Origin: Agarilytica rhodophyticola
GTDB lineage: Bacteria; Pseudomonadota; Gammaproteobacteria; Pseudomonadales; Cellvibrionaceae
Reading direction: 5' to 3'
Assembly: GCF_002157225.2 (NCBI RefSeq)
Contig: NZ_CP020038.1
Coordinates: 2,944,501-3,008,500 of the forward strand
DNA length: 64,000 nucleotides
Shown in pieces: positions 8,594 through 18,200 of the stretch; the stretch's first letter is position 1; every line of letters starts with the position of its first letter. Below the pieces are notes generated by a model. The model saw only the letters and a list, made by a program, of their open reading frames with translations. It made no database searches and had not been told where the DNA came from. Both the position numbers and the translations under genes were made by a program.

Positions 8594-9093
8594 CAGGTGC
8601 AAGCCTTGTACTTACAAGTATTCGGTAAACATAGCTAAATCCCTAATAGCCGTTATTCGATATAGCTTTTAGCGTTTTTCTACCTTGTTATTACAATGAA
8701 GGAGGGCGGATACTCTAATCTGGCTTTAGAGTAGAGATCTTGTTCTAAAAGAATGTGATTTCTTACTTGTTATAGATAAAGATCATATTCTATAATTATG
8801 ATCGTTTTTTAAACGGATATTCTTTAGTGTATTCAATAAATGTCATACTAGACTAACAACCGGAAGTGTATTTGCCCCTATGTTCGAAAGACTCCTTCTA
8901 CCAAAGCAAAAGCCTTATATAGTACGTCCACTACATGGTTCTGATACAAAGCCATTTACATTATACAACATTGGCCATCAATACTTTGAAAGTAAAACAA
9001 GATCTTAATAGACCAAGCGATGTGTATTACAATCAAGTAACTTGTGGCAATAAGGCTACTATATAAAATTATTAGCATAGGGTTTTAGTTTAT
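8594..9093. other. AT-rich spacer between the two paralogues
   Basis: About 500 bases. It holds a 42-codon remnant-like frame (8880-9008, listed separately) and the promoter region for paralogue B. The last bases before both paralogue ATGs are similar (a short GGTTTTAxTTT-type stretch), consistent with duplication including the leader. Nothing else recognisable. Confidence 0.4.
8880..9008 (+). pseudogene. probable N-terminal remnant of a third paralogue
   Basis: A 42-codon frame starts with ATG and ends at TAA. Its product begins 'MFERLLLPKQKPYIVRPLHG', which follows the spacing of the paralogue head 'MSLIKRLLASSKHPYIEGLD' (RLL...K.PYI). It then loses similarity and stops. GGAAG lies about 13 bases upstream. 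It may be a truncated third family member or an unrelated small peptide; the similarity is short, so the call is tentative. Confidence 0.35.
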
Positions 9094-9981
9094 ATGTCAT
9101 TGATAAAGCGCTTACTGGCTTCAAGTAAGCATCCTTATATAGAAGGCTTAGATAATCCAGACTATTTAGAAACAAATTTATCCGGCAATAGCTTTAGTAT
9201 ATCGGTGCCTTGTCATAGTAGCGAAACCCGAGAAGTTAAAATTCAGACCAATATTAATATTTATGACACTACGGCTTATGCAGATTTAACAAAAACCCGA
9301 ACAATCGAGTATAGAAAAGAACAATTAAACTACTTGACGATATTGCAACGAAGTTCGAATGTATATGGCGTAGTGTGGCGTGACACCTATTTATGTGCAG
9401 TCGATTGCTTTGTTTTTGTAATGGATGCCGCCCCTTTTGGTGATGGTGTCTCATGTTTTGCGCCAGAACAGTTTGAGGCAATCACGCTGCACGACACTTA
9501 TCATGCAGTTGGCCCTGGTGGGGTTGGCAATCAGCATATCACTCCGATTAATTGGAAAATTCGTACTATTAATGCCGTTAAGTGGATAGAGTATGAAGCT
9601 CATCCGGATCAGGAAAAGTACAAAAACTCAGGGAATATTAGCGGAGGTAAGGGTTTACGAAAATATCTTTTTACTCCTCTGGATGATAACAAATATCTCA
9701 CTGTTAAGTTTTTATCTTATGGTTACTCCCCAAAAGAATATTGTTTTCCTTTTTTACGAGGTGTGATGGATTCTATTACAAGTACTTTGGATTTAACTCT
9801 GACAGATTCTATGTTGCTGCGTCAGCAGCAAGTGCTAGAGCTTTGTGATCAAAAAACATATTCAGCAACACGTGATCCGGAACCTTGGGTTTATCATAAG
9901 CTTGATTCCGATGACAATATTCTTAAACGCGGGTCACCCCCTCCATCTATCCCTTTAATTAAAAATTTATATCATTCTTAA
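9094..9981 (+). CDS. uncharacterised protein, tandem paralogue B
   Basis: A 295-residue paralogue of the protein encoded at 7718, with the same landmarks. The variable positions concentrate in the middle ('DCFVFVMDAAPFGDG' versus 'GCLIFVMDTAPLGNN') and at the end, where this copy has a longer 'IPLIKNLYHS' tail. Only 14 bases separate its stop from the toxin-like gene, which has its own AAGGA ribosome site, so the two are very likely co-transcribed. Close coupling of a member of a duplicated family with a membrane-active-looking protein is the usual layout of effector/partner modules. No VgrG, PAAR, Hcp or CDI motif is present to identify a delivery route. Confidence 0.72.
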   Translation: MSLIKRLLASSKHPYIEGLDNPDYLETNLSGNSFSISVPCHSSETREVKIQTNINIYDTTAYADLTKTRTIEYRKEQLNYLTILQRSSNVYGVVWRDTYLCAVDCFVFVMDAAPFGDGVSCFAPEQFEAITLHDTYHAVGPGGVGNQHITPINWKIRTINAVKWIEYEAHPDQEKYKNSGNISGGKGLRKYLFTPLDDNKYLTVKFLSYGYSPKEYCFPFLRGVMDSITSTLDLTLTDSMLLRQQQVLELCDQKTYSATRDPEPWVYHKLDSDDNILKRGSPPPSIPLIKNLYHS

Positions 9982-9995
9982 GCAAGGACAATATT

Positions 9996-11243
9996 ATGGC
10001 AAGTAATTCAGGGTTTAAGCGAATTTATTCACGATATGCGGGGGCAGGCCGAGATGTATATGTCGATGCAGCGTCTTATCCCGTATTTATGGGGATTAAG
10101 GAGAATTATCAGAAAGATTATAATTTGATGACCATTTATCGAGCTGTTGTTGGGCTAAATGCAGACGCTCTTAATAGTCGCACCCTAAATAGGGCCGGGG
10201 ACTTTCGCACCTATAAATTTGAAGGTAGCAGTTTTGATTACTATATGAGTAATGGCAGTATTTTTATTGAAAAGTTAGTACTGTCAGATGCTCAGCGAAG
10301 CGAAACAGGTGTATACCAAGTTAGGAAAGCACTAGGTAGTTGGGAGATAAAATCTGAAAAGCTTCGAGCTATTAAAGATGCACCACAAAAGCGTTGGAAG
10401 GATGCGGTAAGAAAAAGTAATCCCACTGCTATTTACGCTGCGGTGTCGGGCAAATTTGATACCCATGAAGATGCTGGGCGTGAGCTGGGCGAGCATATTA
10501 TTAAAGCTTATGATCAGACCAGAAGCCTTAATATTAATGAAGCAGGCAATGAAGATGACGAATATACATTATTTTATGTAAGTAAAAAGCAACATAAAAA
10601 CCCTACTACCGCTGAAGAACTTGCCTCTATTATTCAGCAAGCAAGCAAGGCTAATACCCCTGTTAATTGGTTGGTGCATGGGGAAGGCTGCCATACATTT
10701 AAGGCCGCATCCGATATAATGAAGCGTAGCCCGGCTAATACGGCTAAGCAGCAGTCAAATGTTGGCGTACGTTCCGAGACAAATGCAATGTATCAACTGT
10801 CGGACTCTGGTCATCAAGTATATTTCTCCAATCCTCTAGATCTATCAGATAAAGAGTTAGAAAAAGCTTGCGAGGCAGCAGGAGCACATTATGCAGGTGT
10901 TAATAGAAACCCCTATAATTTACGTGATAAGCTGGTTGTGAAAACAACAGCGATTGAATTAGCCAAAAAAGCATCGTCTTACACGGCCAAAGGTGGTGGC
11001 GCTACAGCAGTGGCAATTGCCACTAAAGAAGTGGGCATGACAGCGGCGGTTAAGGCGATGCCGACACTTTTTGCAAGTATGACTTCAGGCCAATATGTCG
11101 TCGCAGCTGCGGCCTTAATTACAATAGGTGTTACGGCTGTAGATTCATTTAAGAAGCATTCTGGTAAGCCAAAGTCCTTAGCTAAAATTTTCGAGTCTAC
11201 GTTTAGAAAGGGAAATCAGAAATGGGCTGAAGCGGATGCTTAA
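9996..11243 (+). CDS. toxin-like protein with C-terminal hydrophobic region, unrecognised family
   Basis: 415 residues, no signal peptide. The N-terminal ~150 residues are polar and mixed alpha/beta. A central motif, 'VNWLVHGEGCHTFKAA' (around residues 225-242), is followed by 'QVYFSNPLDLSDKELEKACE'. The C-terminal third becomes Gly/Ala/Val-rich ('GGGATAVAIATKEVGMTAAV', about 328-348). One clear membrane helix lies at about 365-381 ('YVVAAAALITIGVTAV'), and the protein ends in a basic tail. A soluble body with a hydrophobic hairpin near the C terminus resembles pore-forming bacteriocins and some type VI effectors, but no family match can be claimed. It sits 14 bases after paralogue B. Decayed hydrophobic frames follow downstream. 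Confidence 0.65.
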   Translation: MASNSGFKRIYSRYAGAGRDVYVDAASYPVFMGIKENYQKDYNLMTIYRAVVGLNADALNSRTLNRAGDFRTYKFEGSSFDYYMSNGSIFIEKLVLSDAQRSETGVYQVRKALGSWEIKSEKLRAIKDAPQKRWKDAVRKSNPTAIYAAVSGKFDTHEDAGRELGEHIIKAYDQTRSLNINEAGNEDDEYTLFYVSKKQHKNPTTAEELASIIQQASKANTPVNWLVHGEGCHTFKAASDIMKRSPANTAKQQSNVGVRSETNAMYQLSDSGHQVYFSNPLDLSDKELEKACEAAGAHYAGVNRNPYNLRDKLVVKTTAIELAKKASSYTAKGGGATAVAIATKEVGMTAAVKAMPTLFASMTSGQYVVAAAALITIGVTAVDSFKKHSGKPKSLAKIFESTFRKGNQKWAEADA

Positions 11244-11286
11244 AGGGAGTAATTAGGCCACCTAGGATAGACTGATTTTTATTTAT

Positions 11287-11316
11287 TTGGGGTAGATACA
11301 CATGTATCTACCCCAA
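11287..11316. repeat. perfect 30-base palindrome after the toxin-like gene
   Basis: TTGGGGTAGATACA and its exact reverse complement lie two bases apart, giving a 13-bp stem with a four-base loop. It is 43 bases after the stop of the toxin-like gene, so a transcript-end role is natural. There is no T-run after it on either strand, so it is not a standard intrinsic terminator. It could be an mRNA 3'-end stabiliser, a protein-binding palindrome, or a mobile-element scar. Confidence 0.6.
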
Positions 11317-11517
11317 TAGTATCCAGTTACAATATATGTTTTGACCCTTTCTGTTATGCCTTGGTATTGATAATGGCAAATAGTAAATAATCTTTTCCTA
11401 TTATTTACAATCCGCAACTGTCCATAGAGAATCTTATTTGTCGCCATAATCTCTAAATATTTATGGCGTCATTTATAAAAACTCACCTCGCCAATATAGC
11501 ACTTATGGTGTATTTCT

Positions 11518-11700
11518 GAGAAAATTAAAGCGCATAAAATAATAGGTGGCTTTGCCTTGTGTATTGGGGCAGCTAGCACAGTGCGAGCCTAATGTAATGA
11601 TCATTTTGGTAATAATTGTGCTGGCTTTTGCGGCGTTAATAAGGGTGACATTCATCAGGGGCTGGTGAAAAATCCTAAAGGGGTTATCACACTAGAATAA
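11518..11700 (+). pseudogene. possible decayed small secreted protein
   Basis: A single frame, interrupted by one TAA at 11590, reads 'EKIKAHKIIGGFALCIGAAS', then 'TVRA', stop, 'CNDHFGNNCAGFCGVNKGDI' and 'HQGLVKNPKGVITLE'. The first part resembles a basic signal peptide and the second a Cys-rich small protein. A short ATG-led frame just upstream (from about 11463) lies in another phase, as if a frameshift had occurred. Composition looks coding, but the stretch is short, so chance cannot be excluded. Confidence 0.25.
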
Positions 11701-11998
11701 TTGGGTGATATGTCTTTTGTTAGGAGCTGAGAGCCACTTCTTTTGGTGCGTAAATCATTAAAAGTGCTGGATGTGTGGCAAAAATATAACAAATTTCAGA
11801 TTTTTATTACTTTTTTTGGTTGTTTTGTGTACAGTTCGCCCTTCGATAATAAATGCCCCTAAGTGTTCTGATATGGTCTGAATACCTAGTCGTTAGCATA
11901 CGTAGCCTATAGATCGGAAGGGTAGAGCAAATTTACGATAACAAAAAAACTATTGGGGTCATGATAAGCCCATTGTGTGCCACGGGCTGATATCTGCT

Positions 11999-12058
11999 GC
12001 TATAGCGGTGGTAACTGTCACCAAAGGTGCTACAGCGTTGGTAACTGCCACTAAAAAA
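11999..12058 (+). repeat. two-copy 30-base tandem repeat, coding-like
   Basis: Two 30-base units, 11999-12028 and 12029-12058, match at most positions. In one frame they encode AIAVVTVTKG and ATALVTATKK, inside a ~50-codon open stretch with no start codon. The Ala/Val/Thr/Lys flavour resembles the hydrophobic C-terminal part of the toxin-like protein at 9996. It may be a fragment of a related gene; this is weak inference. Confidence 0.45.
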
Positions 12059-12227
12059 AATGCAACTAAATGTGTAAATCGATTCGTATATTGAGAAATG
12101 TGTATATCTAAGGCCAGTGCCTAAGTTGCTGGTTATGTGTATTAAAAAACGCACAGGCGAAATACTGTGCTGTGTTGATTGTTAAAATCTCCCGCCAAGG
12201 GACGTGACATACCTATAGGAAAAGTAT

Positions 12228-15200
12228 ATGAGACGCGCAGTTTCCCGTCGTGTGCTTACAGGTTCTTCTGTTTCTCGCCGTTTATTACCTTCATCTTCTA
12301 ACAAGAGCACCTTGAAAAAGTGGACCTTGAAAAAGTGCGCCTTAAGCCTGGCCATCTCCAGCCTAATTCTGGCGGAAACGGCATCTGCCGGGCCTGAAGG
12401 GGGGCAGATTGTCGGTGGCGCAGGTAATATTAACCGTTCCGGTAATACCACCACGATCAATCAAAATACCGAGCGTTTGGCCATTGACTGGCAGAGCTTT
12501 GATGTGGGCAGTGATGAGCGTGTTAACTTTGTACAACCGGGCAGTTCCTCGGTGGCTTTAAACCGTATTTTAAGTAACTACGGTTCGCAAATTAATGGCC
12601 GTATCGATGCCAATGGTCATGTGGTGTTGGTCAACCCTAACGGTATCGTCTTTGGTGCCGGCTCAGTCATTAATGCCGGGGGGATTTTAGCCAGTGGTTT
12701 ATCTATTGACCCTGCCGACTTTATGAATGGGGACTACACCTTTAAGGCCCTAGAAGGCACCGATGGTGTAGTGATTAACTCCGGCCTAATTAACGCCGCC
12801 ACTGGTGGCAGTGTCGCTCTGATTGGTCAACAAGTGGAAAACCAAGGCTTGATTAGCGCACAACTGGGCAGTGTCACCCTAGCGGCAGGTAAGGAAGCGG
12901 TTGTTACTTTTGATGCAGCAGGTTTATTAGGTGTGCGGGTGAGCGAAGCCGTGCTGCAAGAAGACATCGGTGTGGATGCGGCGGTAATCAATAGCGGGGA
13001 GATTACTGCCGAAAATGGCCAGATATTATTATCTGCCAGTGTTAGTGAAGATATTTTTTCCCAGGCAGTAAATGCCGGCGGTCTTAGTGATGCCCGCAGT
13101 GTGGTGGTGCATGATGATGGTTCCTTTACCTTGGGTGCCGGTGCCGATGTGGTGAATAGCGGCAGTATCAGCACTTCGGGCGATAACGCCGGTGATATTG
13201 TGGTACTGGGGGAAAATATTACCAGTGCCGGCAGAATTACCGCTGATACTACCGCTTTTAATGCCTCTGTCTCAGAAGCGGGTGGTAGGATTGAAGTTCA
13301 TAGTCAAGATACCACCTTACTGACAGAAAACAGCCTAACGTCTGCCACTTCCAATCACGGCCATGGGGGGGATATTAAAGCCTTGGGCGATAAGGTAGGC
13401 CTTAGCGATCAGGCTGTAATTAATGCTTCTGGTGGCACCGGTGGCGGCCAAGTATTAGTAGGTGGCGATCGCACAGGCGCTAACCCATTAATACGTAATG
13501 CCGATTTTATTTACCTTGGTGAACACACCAATATTTCAGCCGATGCCTTAATCAATGGCGATGGTGGCCGTGTGATCACCTTTGCCAATAATACCGCGCG
13601 TATTTATGGCGATTTATCTGCCCGTGGCGGAGCCTTGGGGGGGAATGGTGGGTTTATTGAAACCTCGGGTTTATTGGGGTTTGAAATTCTAAATGCACCG
13701 GATATTTCTTCAGTGTTGGGAAGTGGTGGCGAGTGGTTGATTGATCCTAACAATATAACTATTAATAGTTTAGGTGTTACTACAGGAATAATGGATAGTG
13801 ACCCCCTATTTACTTCAAATGCAGATGGTGCTCGTATAGATGTAGGTATATTGACCTCGGCTTTAAATAATAGTGGTGCAGGAGCTACTGTAACTTTACA
13901 AACTGCTGACACTATGGGATCGATAGAGAATGGTGACATTACTTTTAATACTGCTTTAATTTATTCGGGTAGTAGTAGTACTTTGGTTTTAAATGCACAT
14001 GGAAATATTGACACTGGTGGGAATGAAATAAGCTCGTCTAATAATGCTCTCAATCTACAATTCAATGCTGACTTTGAAGACTCCGCCGGCGACGTTATTT
14101 TAGGCAGTTCAACTATTGATACAAACGGCGGTAATTTTCTCATTAATAGTAATGGTGTTGTTACATCGTCGGGTTTTATAAGTACAAATGACGGTAATAA
14201 CGATCCTGACTTTATTTTTACCGCAGGCGATTTAACCGTTAATGCCGCTAGCTTTTCATCTACAGGCTCAATTGATGTTAGCTCTTTTGCTGGCGATGGA
14301 AATATTAATATTACTACCTCAGGCACTACAGCTTTAAATACCATTGCTATAGGTGAGCGTGGTAATGATAATAGTGATATGGGTGAAGTAGGCAGTTCAA
14401 GATTATTAGTGGATGCGCAAAATATTAATCTAAATGGAAGTATTGCCTATGGTGAAAATGGATCGACGAGTACACATAATCTTACCTTTGATCTTAGCGC
14501 CAGAGATGATATTAACTTTAATGGCATTAACATCGATAATGAAAGTGGGAATGATGTTTTAAATATTACCTTGGCAGCGGGTGGCGATATTGCTATCCAA
14601 GCATCTGATTCACAGGGTAATAATATTTGGTTAACAGGTGGTAATTTTACGGTAACTTCGGCCCGTAACTTTACCATTGGCAATGCCACAGTCCCCAGCG
14701 ATACACGAGATTTTGTTGGCACTGAAGGCGGCGATATTACTATTGGTGCAAGTGGTGCAGCGATTACGGGTAATTTTAATAGCGATTTTGATAACGCCTC
14801 CTTATTTACCTATATTAATAATGGCTCTGAAAATAATAATAGCGGCGATAGTTCTCCTGGTAGTTCTAGTGATATTAGGAGAACCGGTGATATTACTATT
14901 CATGCTGATGGTGATATCAGCTTGGGAAGATTGGATGCAACGGCACTTGATTTTTCCGATGTCAATAACTGGGATTATAATGGCAGTGATGATGTCACCA
15001 TTACCATTGCAGCTGGAGACGACTTAACCTTTCATCGCAATTTTAATTTTGAGCGCATGATAGGAACGGGTACCAATATTTTTAATTTCTCAGCGGGAAA
15101 TGCCGCTATTCCAGCTATGCCAACGGCTGATCAGCTGAATTCTGAAATTCAAGTGCTTGCCAATATCTCAAGCCCTGATGATGTTGCCGATATAACTTTT

Positions 15201-18200
15201 ACCAGCAATTTTACCCGTCCCACCAGTTTTATTCTTGATGGCATCGTCGCAAATACCGGGGCATTTACTGCACCCGGTAGTAATTTAATTATCGATCTTA
15301 ATAATACGGTTACCCTTAATGGGCCCATAGCAATTAATGAAATTACCGTACGCACCGATGGCCTTATTCAACAAACGGATGTAGCCGGTACAATAGTTAA
15401 TGGTGGTACCGCTATTTTTAATACTGACCGTGACAATGGTGGAAATCCTTTTGATATTATTTTAACGGGAAATAATGACTTTAATAGCTCATCGTTAATT
15501 ATCGAAGCTGCAAATAATGCCACACTCAATGATATTGATCGCTTATTGATTGGTGGTAGCTCAGCGTCAACTATTTTTGGTAATTTAGTGGCGACGTCCA
15601 ATGCACCCAGTGGCCAAGGTATTGTGGATGATGGTGCCGTTACGGTAATGGGAACTGCATCTTTAATAGCTCGTGGTCTTACGATTGAACTCGACCAAAC
15701 TAATTTTATGGGTGAGGTGAATATTAATACCTCAGGGGTGAGTAGTCCTAGCGAAAACGGTGGTGATGTTTCGATTACTGGTAGCGATAGTATTACCCTA
15801 GGCAGTGTGCATACTTTTGGTTTAGATCCAGATAATAACGATGCGGGTAATATCACTATTACCGTTAGTGATAATTTTACGGCTAATGGCGCTATCAGGG
15901 CAAATGGAACAAATAGTGGTAACCCAGGAAATATTACCGTTAATGGCAATGCAAACAATAACACGTTCACTATTGGCAGCGGCGCTACCTGGAGCGGTGG
16001 TACTTTTACCATTAATGGCTTAGGTGGTTCTGGCGATACTTTAGTTGGCCCTGATCAACTAGCGCCAGCGTTTAATAACTGGCAAATAACCGGCGCCAAT
16101 AGCGGCACCCTTAATTCTGTTTTTAATTTTAATACCATTGAAAATCTTACCGGTGGCAGCGGCCAGGATAATTTTGAATTTACCAACAGCAGCGCAGCTC
16201 TTAGTGGCAATGTAGATGGTGCCGACGGCGTTAATGATAGTGTGAGTTTTGCTGCAACTATTACCAATGCAGTCATGGTGCGTCTCAGTGAGTTTTTAAA
16301 TATTGAAAGCTTTAGCGGCGCTGCGAATGCTGACAGTACAATCATTGCTGATGCTGGCGTTGTTAATAGCTGGACGATTGATGGTGTGGATTCTGGTGAT
16401 GTAAACGGCATCGACTTTTCTGATTTTGATAATCTTACCGGCAACGCACTTGATGATACTTTTAACTTTGCTAATGGTGGCAGCCTCTCTGGCACCATAG
16501 ATGGAGCAGGTGAAAGCGTTAACGATACGGTCAGCTATGCTGCCGTTACTACGGCAGTTACTGCAAATTTAGATAATTTTTCAAATATTGAGGTGGTTGC
16601 CGGTAATGCTGTGGCGGGCACCACCTTAGTGGGTGCTAATAGCGTTAATACCTGGGATATCGATGGTACTAATAGCGGTAATGTGGGTGGTGTGACTTTC
16701 TCCAGCTTTAGAAATATAACTGGTGGCAGTGACGATGATAGTTTTGTGTTTAATGCTAATGGACTAGGCGATATTGAAGGCGTGATTGATGGCGCCAGCC
16801 AAAATAATCGTGATACGGTTAGTTATGCAGCCGTAACGGGCGCTATCTCTGTTTCAAGAAGTGATTTTACTAATATTGAGCGAGTTATTGGTAATAATAC
16901 TAACAGTACCTTTCAAGGTGAAAATACGGTAAATACCTGGACAATTACTGGCATCAACGACGGTAATATTAATGGTTTTGAATTTATAAACTTTAATATT
17001 TTAACCGGTGGTACACTGGATGATCGTTTTGTCTTTATGACTGGCGGCAGTATCGATAGCGCTAATGCAGGTGCGCAAACCGGTGAAGATATTGTCGACC
17101 TATCTAATCTCGCTTCAGTCAATATCGCTGCTAGTACAACAATTTTTGATGTTAGTGGCTTTGAACGGGTGATTGGCAATAATGACGGGGCCGGTTCAAA
17201 CAACAGTACCCTAACCGCTACTGATAGTGTTAATGCCTGGGCCATTACCGGAGTTAACGACGGTAATATTAATGGCAGTTTTGCCTTTACCGATTTCAAT
17301 AATCTTGTCGGGGGCACCGCTAACGATACTTTTACCATTAGCGATGGCGCAAATATTACCGGCACTATTGACGGTGCGGGTACTATGGATACTGACACGG
17401 TTAATTTTGCCGCTGTTGCCGGAGCTGTCTCAGTAAGGGCCAGTGACTTTACTAATATTGAGCGTGTTGTTGGTAATAATACTAACAGTACACTGGTTGG
17501 TGCGAATGAAGTTAATACCTGGACCATCACTGGCGAAAATGATGGCGATCTCAACGGTTTTTTATTTGAGAATTTTAATCATCTTACCGGTGGCAATAGC
17601 GACGATACCTTTATTTTTATGGGCGCTACAAGCAACCTTACTGGAATGGTTGATGCCGGTAGTCAAGCCTCGGGTGATACCGTCGATCTATCAAACCTTG
17701 CCTTAGTGAATATTAGTATCGACGTGGCTGACCCTGCGACAAGTACGACGATTTATGGTGTGACAAATGCTGAACGTGTTATTGGTAATAACACTTCTAG
17801 TAGATTAAATGGGGCTGATGCTGTTAATACCTGGACGATCACCGGTGCCAACAGCGGTGATATTAACGGTTTATTGTTTGAAAATTTTAATATTTTAGTC
17901 GGTGGTGATAACGACGATACTTTTGTTTTTATGAATGACATGAGTACTGTTACCAGTGCTAATGCGGGTATGCAAAACCTTAGAGACACCGTGGATGTGA
18001 GTAACATTGCCAACGTCAATGTGGGGGTTAGCAATACGATTCGAGGTGTGAGTGGTGTTGAACGTGTTATTGGTGATAACACTACCAGCGTTCTCACCGG
18101 CGGCACGACAAATACCTGGACTATCAATGCTACCAATGCCGGGAGTATTTCCGACGGTGTGTCCACGATTGAATTCCAAGACTTTAACCAACTTGTCGGC

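Larger units (their letters stand above)
11244..12227. other. accessory spacer with decayed coding fragments
   Basis: Nearly 1 kb without an intact gene between the toxin-like gene and tpsA. It contains a 30-base perfect palindrome (11287-11316), a broken frame (11518-11700), and a coding-like 30-base tandem repeat (11999-12058). The tpsA promoter must lie in the last few hundred bases; AGGA lies 9 bases before its ATG at 12228. Confidence 0.5.

Noticed and set aside
15368-16012. 214-codon minus-strand frame inside tpsA (and similar ones at 16913-17554, 17753-18166 and 21683-22189)
   Set aside because: Shadow frames produced by the Asn/Gly/Thr-rich repeat codons of tpsA; they have no ribosome sites and read as Val/Pro/Leu-rich low-complexity text.
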